Of a stretch of 6,402 nucleotides of DNA, positions 1 through 6,076 are shown piece after piece. The notes beneath the pieces are model-generated. The model did not search any database. It saw only the letters and a program-made list of their open reading frames with translations, and was not told the DNA's origin. The translations under genes were made by a program, and so were the position numbers. Positions within the stretch are counted from its first letter, which is position 1, and each line of letters begins with the position of its first letter. Source of the stretch: Wenzhouxiangella sp. (GTDB lineage: Bacteria > Pseudomonadota > Gammaproteobacteria > Xanthomonadales > Wenzhouxiangellaceae); assembly GCA_007135355.1 (NCBI GenBank), contig SLJA01000256.1:1-6402 (forward strand), in the 5' to 3' direction.

Positions 1-167
1 CCACAGGCGCCCTCGCCGAATCCGGCTTGCTGCGACATGAACCCGCGGTCCAGCGTCTCGGCCTGGAACAAGTTTTCGGCAGAGGGGGCAGCGGCAAGTG
101 CCCCCATGGACAAAGACAGGGCCGACAGGGTTCCGATCGCTTTCGTCAGTACTTTCTTGTCACTCAT
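1..167 (-). CDS. hvfA: HvfA-like RiPP metallophore precursor, N-terminal part (runs off the left edge)
   Basis: Seen: an ATG at 167 is preceded by AGGAGA, about 8 bases upstream. It opens a frame of 55 complete codons that leaves the window still open. Residues 1-27 form a Sec-type signal peptide: basic start SDKK, hydrophobic core, and an ALAAA cleavage region. The mature part begins near A27-E31 with ENLFQAETLDRGFM and reaches GFGEGACG at the edge, so the first cysteine (C55) sits in an EGxCG motif. Family knowledge: HvfA-type precursors have this layout, a short 'NPF...L..GYM' leader followed by repeated EGKCG/EGACG units. An MNIO (DUF692) enzyme HvfB and its partner HvfC modify the cysteines, and the product binds copper. 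Inference: hvfB and hvfC should lie just left of position 1. The repeat count is unseen. Without the rest, a DUF2282/bufferin relative remains possible, but the EGACG context favours HvfA. Confidence 0.7.
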   Translation of the reverse strand, partial: MSDKKVLTKAIGTLSALSLSMGALAAAPSAENLFQAETLDRGFMSQQAGFGEGAC

Positions 168-446
168 GTTCAATTTCTCCTGATACGTCATGAATTGGAA
201 TACGAACCCGGGCTTGTTGATCGACGCGAGCCGCCCGGCACAACCCGCCTTGCCTTCGAAGACCGGGACGGATCAAATTTCATTGCATGGGTTTTTGCAT
301 TGGGTGCTTCCATGCGACCCATCGGCGCTGCATAGGTGATTTCACGGATAGCCAACCCACACCCTTGTCACCACACTGGGATAGCGCGGAAAACTTCATA
401 GGCCCCGCAGCTTCTTTCTCACACACCAGCAAAAGGAATCGTTTTC
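168..446. promoter_or_regulatory. Divergent intergenic region between the HvfA-like gene and the cupredoxin gene
   Basis: This gap must hold promoters for both divergent genes. I see no convincing sigma-70 pair on either strand. Visible elements are a TTGTCA at 365-370 that could be a -35 but has no good -10 after it; a direct repeat of ATACG at 183-187 and 200-204 (17-base period) just upstream of the HvfA-like ribosome site; a CTTCGAAG palindrome at 254-261; and an inverted repeat GCATGG (285-290)/CCATGC (310-315) nested within ATGGGT (287-292)/ACCCAT (317-322). These could be operator sites for a metal or stress regulator, or an ECF sigma promoter, but none matches a box I can name. Confidence 0.35.
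174..181 (-). promoter_or_regulatory. Ribosome binding site of the HvfA-like gene
   Basis: Read on the minus strand this is AGGAGAAA, placed 6 bases before the ATG at 167, with the GGAG core about 9 bases away. It is the strongest Shine-Dalgarno match in this part of the window and fixes the start codon. Confidence 0.75.
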
Positions 447-821
447 ATGCAACGAAAATTCTCCCTGCTTCTTCTAATTCCCTTGTTCACCCTTGTTCTG
501 ACATCGGCGCTCATGGCGGCAACACCGCGAACTGAAAACGGTGTCACGACTATTCACCTCGATCAGTACAACGGGTATTTCGCCGCCGAAGAAACCCTGT
601 CCGGACTGCAGCCCGGCTCCTATCGCTTCGTGATCACCAACAAGGCTGACAAGGTGGTCGGTTGGCAGATCCAGAATGCCGCCAGCCACGAACAACTCGA
701 TATGTTCCCCCTGCAACCCGGCCAGACCGGGACCAGCGAAGTCGAGATCACAGCCGACGGCTTTCGTTATCGCTGCCCGATCAACCCAACGCCCTGGTAT
801 GAAGTCGGCGTCTCCGGATGA
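447..821 (+). CDS. Exported cupredoxin-like domain protein
   Basis: A 124-residue protein. AAGGA at 433-437 lies 9 bases before the ATG. Residues 1-25 are a signal peptide (MQRKF, long Leu-rich core, cleavage near ALMA-A), so the mature protein of about 100 residues is periplasmic. The rest has the beta-rich, Greek-key look of EfeO-type cupredoxin-like domains: NGYFAAEETL, then LQPGSYRFVITNKADKVVGW, a PGQTG turn, and the closing strand FRYRCPINPTPWYEV with the only cysteine, C110. Oddity: the type 1 copper pattern (His in the N-K-x region, then Cys-His-Met near the end) is not complete. No His or Met follows C110, and the only others nearby are H81 and M86. It may bind copper differently or not at all. 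It is followed after 23 bases by the glutamate-synthase-like gene, so the two are probably cotranscribed. The fold call is fairly secure; the function is unknown. Confidence 0.75.
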   Translation: MQRKFSLLLLIPLFTLVLTSALMAATPRTENGVTTIHLDQYNGYFAAEETLSGLQPGSYRFVITNKADKVVGWQIQNAASHEQLDMFPLQPGQTGTSEVEITADGFRYRCPINPTPWYEVGVSG

Positions 822-830
822 TCCTTACTT

Positions 831-837
831 GAAGGAG
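831..837 (+). promoter_or_regulatory. Ribosome binding site of the glutamate-synthase-like gene
   Basis: GAAGGAG lies 7 bases before the ATG at 845, inside the 23-base gap after the cupredoxin stop codon. It supports both the start choice and translation from a shared mRNA. Confidence 0.7.
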
Positions 838-844
838 CACGCTC

Positions 845-2344
845 ATGGATTCCGTGATTGGCCTGACGTTTGAGGTGCTTCAAGGCATGGCCGTCGTCTT
901 CGTGTTCGTTGTTGGACTCGGGGCGGCGGCCGTGATGCTGACCTTCGTTCTCGACCGGCTGCAGACCACGCATGCCATTCGCCGCAACTATCCGGTCATC
1001 GGTCGTTTTCGCTATCTGTTCGAACACCTTGGCGAGTTCTTTCGTCAGTACCTGTTCTCGCACGACCGTGAGGAACTGCCATTCAACCGCGCCCAGCGCG
1101 CCTGGGTGTACCGCGCGGCAAAGAATGTCGACAATACGGCGGCGTTCGGATCCACCCGCGATTTACGGCCCGAAGGCGCGGTGGTTTTTCTCAACCATCC
1201 CTTCCCGACCCTCAAGGAAGATTCCGAGAGCCGCGCCACGCTGGTGTTCGGGCCCCATGCGCGCCAGCCCTACCACACCGATCACTTTTTTCATATTTCC
1301 GGCATGAGCTATGGCGCGCTGTCGCAGCCGGCTGTGCGCGCCCTGTCGCTGGGCGCGGCCAAGGCCGGCATCTGGCTCAACACCGGCGAAGGCGGCCTGG
1401 CGCCCGCGCATCTGGACGGCCCATGCGATCTGGTCTTCCAGATCGGCACGGCCAAATTCGGCGTGCGCGACAGCGCTGGCCGGCTGGATGAGCAACGCCT
1501 GGCCGAACTGGGCCAGATCGAGCGCATCCGGATGTTTGAACTCAAGCTTTCTCAGGGTGCCAAGCCGGGCAAAGGCGGCATACTGCCCGGCGACAAGGTC
1601 ACCGCCGAAATCGCCGGCATTCGCAACATCCCCGCCGGCCAGGACGCCATCAGTCCCAACCGACACCCCGAGATCGCGTCGGTCGATCAACTGCTCGACA
1701 TGATCGGGCACATCCGCGAGATCAGCGGCAAGCCCTGCGGTTTCAAGACCGCCATCGGCCCCAGCAGCTTTCTCGACGACTTGTGCCAGGCCATTCTCGA
1801 GCGCGGCTCGGACTGTGCGCCGGACTTCATCACCGTCGACTCGGGTGACGGCGGCACCGGTGCCGCGCCGATGTCGCTGATGGACGACGTCGGTCTGCCG
1901 CTATCCGAAGCGCTGCCAATCACGGTCGACAAGTTGAGTGAGTACGGCTTGCGTGACCGCATTCGGGTGATTGCCTCGGGCAAGCGCGTCAACCCGGTCG
2001 ACGTGGCTTGGGCATTCTGCGTGGGCGCCGATATCGTGGTCTCCGGCCGCGGATTCATGTTCGCCCTGGGCTGCATCCAGGCCTTGCAGTGCAATCGCAA
2101 TACCTGCCCTACCGGGGTCACCACGCACAACCCAAGACTGCAGCGCGGCCTGGTTCCCGAAGACAAGGCCGAACGCGTCGCATGGTTTGCCCGCAACATG
2201 GAAAAAGAGCTCTACAACATCGCCCACTCCTGCGGCGTAACCCGGCCACGGCGACTGCGGCGCGAACACGCCCGCATCATGACCGGTCTGGGCCGTTCCA
2301 TGCTGCTGAGTGAGTTGTGGCCCACCAGCCCGGATAATTCCTGA
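845..2344 (+). CDS. Membrane-anchored FMN-binding glutamate synthase family protein
   Basis: A 499-residue protein with GGAG at 834-837, 7 bases before the ATG. Residues 14-37 form one hydrophobic membrane segment, followed by a basic stretch (RLQTTHAIRRNY) that suggests a cytoplasmic C-terminal domain. Residues about 130-480 match the FMN-binding, central catalytic domain of glutamate synthase (Glu_synthase, PF01645): GEGG at 181-184, KLSQGAKPGKGG at 234-245, DSGDGGTGAAP at 332-342, SGRGF at 400-404. Cysteines C410, C416 and C421 are spaced C-x5-C-x4-C, as in the [3Fe-4S] site of GltB. The glutamine amidotransferase domain, the GXGXG C-terminal domain and a GltD-like subunit are all absent, so ammonia-dependent glutamate synthesis is not assured. 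The substrate of these standalone proteins is not established; family members are usually near this length. It shares a transcript with the cupredoxin-like gene, which may hint at an electron-transfer or redox role (inference). Confidence 0.88.
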   Translation: MDSVIGLTFEVLQGMAVVFVFVVGLGAAAVMLTFVLDRLQTTHAIRRNYPVIGRFRYLFEHLGEFFRQYLFSHDREELPFNRAQRAWVYRAAKNVDNTAAFGSTRDLRPEGAVVFLNHPFPTLKEDSESRATLVFGPHARQPYHTDHFFHISGMSYGALSQPAVRALSLGAAKAGIWLNTGEGGLAPAHLDGPCDLVFQIGTAKFGVRDSAGRLDEQRLAELGQIERIRMFELKLSQGAKPGKGGILPGDKVTAEIAGIRNIPAGQDAISPNRHPEIASVDQLLDMIGHIREISGKPCGFKTAIGPSSFLDDLCQAILERGSDCAPDFITVDSGDGGTGAAPMSLMDDVGLPLSEALPITVDKLSEYGLRDRIRVIASGKRVNPVDVAWAFCVGADIVVSGRGFMFALGCIQALQCNRNTCPTGVTTHNPRLQRGLVPEDKAERVAWFARNMEKELYNIAHSCGVTRPRRLRREHARIMTGLGRSMLLSELWPTSPDNS

Positions 2345-2354
2345 ATTATTCGGG
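2329..2354. repeat. Hairpin-forming inverted repeat across the stop codon of the glutamate-synthase-like gene
   Basis: CCCGGATAATTC (2329-2340) and GAATTATTCGGG (2343-2354) are inverted copies with a single G-T type mismatch, separated by two bases. The TGA stop at 2342-2344 lies at the turn. No T-run follows on either strand, so it is not a classic intrinsic terminator. It could stabilise the mRNA 3' end or help Rho-dependent ending. Confidence 0.5.
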
Positions 2355-2475
2355 ACAATCTGGTATCAGCGTCATAGCGAGTCCGAATTCAAACGATCTC
2401 GCCCCCAGATCACCGCCACACATCTCACCCCTTTCATCTGCTGGGTGTGTAACCGCAAGACCGTTCCTCGGAGTT

Positions 2476-2493
2476 CAGCGATATTGATCGCTG
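2476..2493. repeat. Perfect 7-bp hairpin in the convergent intergenic gap
   Basis: CAGCGAT, loop ATTG, ATCGCTG. It sits 36 bases beyond the stop of the minus-strand S41 protease and about 130 bases beyond the stop of the plus-strand glutamate-synthase-like gene, where a bidirectional terminator would be expected. There is no T-run on either side, so termination is only a guess. Nothing else is visible in 2345-2528. Confidence 0.4.
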
Positions 2494-2528
2494 CACCGAC
2501 GTGCCCGGGGCTGCGCACAGTTGAAGGA

Positions 2529-4268
2529 TCACTCGCCTCTGATCCGCTCTCGAATCCAGGCCAAAGCGGCCTCCATGACCGGATCGCGACCTCCTTTGAT
2601 AGCGCTCAGGCTGGGCGCGACTTCGATGTCAGGCACCACGCCAACACCGACCAGAGGTGTGCCGTCAGGCCAGGTGTCGCGCTTGGCACAGATTCTCGCC
2701 ATGCCGCCGCCCGGAAGATGGAACATCAAGGGCTGGCCGGTGCTGCCGGCGGTGGTCTGGCCGATGATCGCACCACGCCGGCTGACGGCAAAGGCCATGG
2801 CCATGTCCTCGGCGGCCGAAAAGGTCCGCGGGCCGGTCAGGAGAACCACCGGTCCGGCATAGCGTTCCTCGGCGATCGGCTCGATCGGGCGCACGGGCAA
2901 CGGATGGAACTGTACGCTGGCTGAAGCGGCCTGCCTCACGGAATCATTCCGTCGCGTCCACGAGGCGACCGGCACCACCGGCTCATCAATGAGGTGGGCG
3001 AGGATGCGGTAGCCGGGCCAGGAACTGCCACCGCCATTATTCCGGAGATCAAGTACCAGACCGCCGGCTTGCTGGATTTCCGGCCAGGCCGTATTGAAGG
3101 CTTCCAGCGCCCTGCCATCGGCAAAGCTGTCCAGCGACAAATATTCGATGCCTCCATCCAGCTGACGTCGTCGAAACGACTCGGGCCATTCGACATCGGT
3201 ATAGCCCGAGCGCTCGATCTCGACCGTGTTCAAGCTCCCGTCGGGCTGGCGCAAGGACAAGGTCAAGGCGCGAGTGGACGGGCCGGCAAGCAGGCCGTAT
3301 TCATACTTGCGCACTTTCAGATCCTGTTCGGTCGAAGCGCTGACAAAAGGCGCCACATGCTGGCGCGCATACGCGGCGACCGGTTCACCGTCGATACTTT
3401 CAATTTCGCTGCCAACCCTGACACCGAGTTCGCGCAAGCGAGCACTGAAAACATCCGTTACGATGACGCGACCCCCGATCCACTGCGTTCTGATCGGCGG
3501 CCGGGCATAGAAGTGCTCGCGCAGTTCTTCCGGCGGATACACGTTGCTGTGACTGTCACCGAGGCGCGCCACGAAGCGCATCAGTTCACGGTAATAGCCC
3601 GCGGTCGAATCAGTGGCCAGCACGAAGTCGATGGCCTCAATATAGGCCTGATCCCAGTCGAGTTCCGGCGGGGCGTCGAAGTGCACGAAATACTCCCGCG
3701 CCATCGCCCAGATACGGCTCAGTCCGGCGATCTTTTCATGCGCCGGCAAGTCGTCGGCATATGGGGTGGCCAGTGCTTCCGCGCTCGCCACGCGATCCAG
3801 AACCTGCCACGCAGCCAGCTCCTGCTGCACATCGGGGTGATCAAGCACCGAATCAGGCAGAGACTCTCTCAGCATCGCATGACTGCCGGCGTAGACATCG
3901 AAATGGCGAAGGTGGCGCAGCTGCCTGGCGACCTGCTCGGGCCGGCCCAGCCGTGCCTCGATCTGCAGCATGTCGCGTCGAATGTTGTAAACCCGGTAAT
4001 GCAGGTAGCTGTTGCCGAGGGCCAATTCTTCAACGTCGGGCCGCCCCAGATATTCCAGCGCCACGGCGAGTTCAGCCAGCACAGATTCCAGAGCCTCAGG
4101 GCTGGCCTGTTCATCCTGCCACACCGGCCACTGCCCATCCCGAATTTCAGTGACCCACTGGTAATGCCGCATGGCCAGCCCTCCGTCTTCCGGATAGGCT
4201 GAGACGCTCGCAGCGGCGAGCAGAATCATCACCAGCCATGCGGCCAGTTGCGTGCGAAACTTGTTCAT
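2529..4268 (-). CDS. Exported S41 family serine peptidase (tricorn/C-terminal-processing type)
   Basis: A 579-residue protein from the ATG at 4268. Residues 1-24 are a signal peptide (MNKFR, core WLVMILLAAA, cleavage after SVSA), so it acts outside the cytoplasmic membrane. Residues about 25-220 are a helical N-terminal region with no recognised motif. LGDSHSNV at 237-244 resembles the Ser-His site of tricorn-type S41 enzymes (H240). A PDZ-like stretch follows at about 261-310 (LGVRVGSEIESIDGEPV). The catalytic core carries GGLVLDLRNNGGG at 402-414, LTGPRTFSAAED at 477-488 with probable nucleophile S484, GQTTAGSTGQP at 503-513 and GVGVVPDIEV at 541-550. No lysine sits where CtpA uses one, which fits the His-using subgroup. 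An in-frame TTG at 4325 is rejected because it has no ribosome site and would push the signal peptide inward. The ATG itself has only a distant AGGA. The gene is separated by 146 bases from the ATPase gene upstream. Substrate unknown. Confidence 0.9.
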   Translation of the reverse strand: MNKFRTQLAAWLVMILLAAASVSAYPEDGGLAMRHYQWVTEIRDGQWPVWQDEQASPEALESVLAELAVALEYLGRPDVEELALGNSYLHYRVYNIRRDMLQIEARLGRPEQVARQLRHLRHFDVYAGSHAMLRESLPDSVLDHPDVQQELAAWQVLDRVASAEALATPYADDLPAHEKIAGLSRIWAMAREYFVHFDAPPELDWDQAYIEAIDFVLATDSTAGYYRELMRFVARLGDSHSNVYPPEELREHFYARPPIRTQWIGGRVIVTDVFSARLRELGVRVGSEIESIDGEPVAAYARQHVAPFVSASTEQDLKVRKYEYGLLAGPSTRALTLSLRQPDGSLNTVEIERSGYTDVEWPESFRRRQLDGGIEYLSLDSFADGRALEAFNTAWPEIQQAGGLVLDLRNNGGGSSWPGYRILAHLIDEPVVPVASWTRRNDSVRQAASASVQFHPLPVRPIEPIAEERYAGPVVLLTGPRTFSAAEDMAMAFAVSRRGAIIGQTTAGSTGQPLMFHLPGGGMARICAKRDTWPDGTPLVGVGVVPDIEVAPSLSAIKGGRDPVMEAALAWIRERIRGE

Positions 4269-4414
4269 GTCGATCTGCCGACGAAAATCCTTCGACAGTC
4301 TGCAAGACGCCGACCTCGAAGGCAACGTGAATGTCTGAGCCCAACCGCCTGGAAATGACTGCCTGTTGCCCTATGCGCCTCGGCATGTGCATGGGATTGG
4401 GGTTGACGGTCAGA

Positions 4415-5596
4415 CTATCTCCAACTCAGTGCATGAATCTGCCGCCATCCCAGACAGTCGATGCCGGATCGGCGCTGGCGGTGGTCGCCGCCATAGACCA
4501 GGCGGCTGGCGAGGGTCGGCCTTGGGTTCATCAATGTCATGCGCTCGCTGAACTGTTCCAGATGCCGGAAGAAGTCGGCGTGCAGTGTGGCGCCGGATTT
4601 GGCTTCGCAGGCGATCAGCTCGCTGCCGTTTTGTACCAGAATGTCGATCTCGGCCCCGCGTGCTTCGCGATAGTGCAGCAATTCCGGCCGCAGGCCGCGA
4701 TGGGTGTGGTGTTTGAAGATTTCGCTGGCCACCCAGCTCTCGAAAATGGCCCCGCGCAAGGGGTGGTGCCGCAGTTCATCCGGGCTGCGGATGCCCAAGA
4801 GATGGCAGACCAGGCCGGAGTCGAGAAAGTGCAGCTTGGGACGCTTGACCAGTTGTTTGCGAATATTGCGGTGCCATGCCGGGCACTGAATCACCAGAAA
4901 GCTCGTTTCGAGGATGGACAACCAGGCTCTGGCCGTGTTGTGCGAGACGCCCGCGTCAGCGCCCAGGTCGCTCAGGTTGACTTCCTGAGCAGTACGCGCG
5001 GCGCACAGGCGAAGAAAGTTGCTGAAGGCTGAGAGATTCGAGACATTGGCAATCTGGCGCACATCCCGTTCGACGTAAGTCGCCAGGTAATCGGCCAGCC
5101 AGCGCTGTGGCGCCAGACCGCGATCATGGATGCGCGGATAGGCGCCGGCGAACAGCACGGTGCACAGGTCATCGGTTGGGATATCGAAATCCGCATACTC
5201 TTCCAGGCTCAGCGGCAGCAGCTGGAGGATGGCGGTTCGCCCGGCCAGCGACTGGCTGATCGACTGCGAGAGGCTGAAGTGCTGAGAGCCGGTCAGAACA
5301 AAGCGGCCGGGTCGGCTGTCCTCATCGACAGCTTCCTGGATATAGCCGAGTAGTTCCGGTGCATGCTGGACTTCATCAACGACGAGTCCGTCGGGGTGTT
5401 CGGCCAGCAGACCGCGAGGATCCTGGCGGGCAAATTCGCGCCGGTCCAGCGGCTCCAGATTGATATAGCCGTGATCAGGAAAAACCGCGCGACACAAGGT
5501 GGTCTTGCCGGACTGGCGCGGTCCGGTGACGGTCAGCACCGGATACTGCCCGGCCAATTCGCGGGCGATGCGGGAGAACTGCCTGGGTCGCGTCAT
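4415..5596 (-). CDS. AAA_14/DUF4143 ATPase
   Basis: A 393-residue protein from the ATG at 5596. Residues about 17-140 are the P-loop domain: Walker A TGPRQSGKTT at 24-33, Walker B LVVDEVQ at 71-77, and a sensor-like LTGSQ at 101-105. A winged-helix-like segment follows (residues 205-235, LSDLGADAGVSHNTARAWLSIL). The C-terminal DUF4143 part (about 174-370) includes YVERDVRQI, FLDSGLVCHLLG, GAIFESWVASEI and EIDILVQNGSELIACEAKS. In the last of these, D318 and E331-x-K333 resemble a PD-(D/E)xK nuclease core. Family knowledge: these ATPases are widespread, often horizontally spread, and mostly uncharacterised; no substrate is known. A GTG at 5614 is in frame but lies upstream of the probable -10 box, so ATG 5596 is preferred. 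It faces the ccdA gene divergently across 237 bases. Confidence 0.88.
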   Translation of the reverse strand: MTRPRQFSRIARELAGQYPVLTVTGPRQSGKTTLCRAVFPDHGYINLEPLDRREFARQDPRGLLAEHPDGLVVDEVQHAPELLGYIQEAVDEDSRPGRFVLTGSQHFSLSQSISQSLAGRTAILQLLPLSLEEYADFDIPTDDLCTVLFAGAYPRIHDRGLAPQRWLADYLATYVERDVRQIANVSNLSAFSNFLRLCAARTAQEVNLSDLGADAGVSHNTARAWLSILETSFLVIQCPAWHRNIRKQLVKRPKLHFLDSGLVCHLLGIRSPDELRHHPLRGAIFESWVASEIFKHHTHRGLRPELLHYREARGAEIDILVQNGSELIACEAKSGATLHADFFRHLEQFSERMTLMNPRPTLASRLVYGGDHRQRRSGIDCLGWRQIHALSWR

Positions 5597-5600
5597 GCCT

Positions 5601-5625
5601 AAATTGTAACCCACAGATACAATTT
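5601..5625. promoter_or_regulatory. Perfect inverted repeat over the probable promoter of the DUF4143 ATPase gene
   Basis: AAATTGTA (5601-5608) and TACAATTT (5618-5625) are perfect 8-bp inverted arms around a 9-base spacer, ending 4 bases before the ATG. On the minus strand TACAAT (5608-5603) is a 5/6 match to a -10 box, and TTTCAT 17 bases upstream is a weak -35. Transcription would then start at or next to the ATG, giving a leaderless mRNA, which agrees with the lack of a ribosome site. A repressor bound here would block the promoter. The half-site centres are about 17 bases apart, and the regulator is unknown. Confidence 0.55.
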
Positions 5626-5781
5626 ATGAAATCCATCGACTGGCCGGATGGCTGACCTGAGCAAGCGCGATCAGCGGAAATCGGGTCAGCTCACGCTGAT
5701 ACTTGAGTCTCGCATCCTGCCCACCTGACCAAAGAAACTGGGCGACAACAGCGGAGCCTCAGTGGCAGCCGAGCCCTTGTG

Positions 5782-5801
5782 CTTTGCAAAGTATGCGCAT
5801 A
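5782..5801. promoter_or_regulatory. Two abutting perfect 10-bp palindromes upstream of ccdA (candidate operator)
   Basis: CTTTGCAAAG (5782-5791) is followed without a gap by TATGCGCATA (5792-5801). Both are perfect palindromes. They fall between a possible -35 (TTGTGC, 5777-5782) and -10 (TAACCT, 5800-5805, 17-base spacing), 33 bases before the ccdA ATG. CcdA is a ribbon-helix-helix repressor that binds its own operator, so paired palindromes here fit autoregulation. The promoter boxes themselves are weak. Confidence 0.45.
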
Positions 5802-5808
5802 ACCTGAG

Positions 5809-5823
5809 CGCCCACTCCGGGCG
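5809..5823. repeat. Short GC hairpin before ccdA
   Basis: CGCCC, loop ACTCC, GGGCG: a perfect 5-bp stem 11 bases before the ccdA start. It would lie in the mRNA leader if transcription starts near 5812 or earlier. It may be chance in GC-rich sequence. Confidence 0.25.
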
Positions 5824-5833
5824 GGGCCGAACA

Positions 5834-6076
5834 ATGCAGGATGAAGTTGCCAACGCGAAAAAATCACCGGTCAATCTGCGGATTCGGACCTCTCTGCAGA
5901 AAAAAGCAAAAGATCTCGGCCTGAATCTGTCGCAGACTTTGGAGAACCCGCTCGAAGCCGAAATCCGCCGCCGGGAACAACTCGAGTGGCTGGAGGCAAA
6001 TCGCCAGGCGATCGAGGCTTACAATCGCCGCATTGATGACCGCGGTCCTGCCCTGGCCGGATATCGCGGTTTCTGA
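5834..6076 (+). CDS. ccdA: CcdA-family type II antitoxin
   Basis: An 80-residue protein. Residues 11-47 have the ribbon-helix-helix pattern of CcdA: beta strand SPVNLRIR, then LQKKAKDLGLNLSQTLENPLEAEIRRR. The C-terminal half (EWLEANRQAIEAYNRRIDDRG...GYRGF) is the usual charged, toxin-binding tail with its WL..N..AI.AYN signature. Role by family: the N-terminal domain binds DNA and represses the operon, and the tail neutralises CcdB, a gyrase poison. The ATG at 5834 gives the family's normal length. An in-frame GTG at 5762 would add 24 residues unlike the family. There is no clear Shine-Dalgarno, only a GGGG run 8-11 bases upstream. Oddity: P39 in the second helix (LENPL), where relatives usually have Ala, may weaken the fold. 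No intact ccdB follows, so this antitoxin appears orphaned. The family call is firm; activity is uncertain. Confidence 0.85.
   Translation: MQDEVANAKKSPVNLRIRTSLQKKAKDLGLNLSQTLENPLEAEIRRREQLEWLEANRQAIEAYNRRIDDRGPALAGYRGF

Noticed and set aside
1163..1711. A 182-codon minus-strand frame
   Set aside because: It lies inside the glutamate-synthase-like gene, antisense, without ribosome site or known motif.
2310..2924. A 204-codon plus-strand frame spanning the convergent gap
   Set aside because: It overlaps the ends of two well-supported genes in other frames, and its sequence has no domain pattern.
2994..4202. A 402-codon open frame on the plus strand
   Set aside because: It is fully antisense to the S41 protease, has no recognisable domain, and such long shadow frames are common in GC-rich genes.
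4266..4325. Upstream TTG start for the S41 protease
   Set aside because: It lacks a ribosome site and would put 19 polar residues before a well-formed signal peptide.
4331..5032. A 233-codon open frame on the plus strand
   Set aside because: It is antisense to the DUF4143 ATPase, whose motifs are clear; no family signature of its own.
5648..5728. A 26-codon plus-strand frame (MADLSKRDQRK...)
   Set aside because: It has no ribosome site and no recognisable family; too short to support. A nine-codon frame at 5626 was dropped for the same reason.
5684..5730. GGTCAG/CTGACC inverted repeat as an insertion-element end
   Set aside because: The arms are only 6 bp, 35 bases apart, with no target duplication or transposase.
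5760..5833. Integron attC-like site before ccdA
   Set aside because: Small palindromes are present, but I could not find the paired core sites (GTTRRRY and its complement) needed for attC.
5686..5874. A 62-codon minus-strand frame ending in RMRDSSISVS
   Set aside because: It overlaps the ccdA start and promoter and shows no domain or ribosome site.
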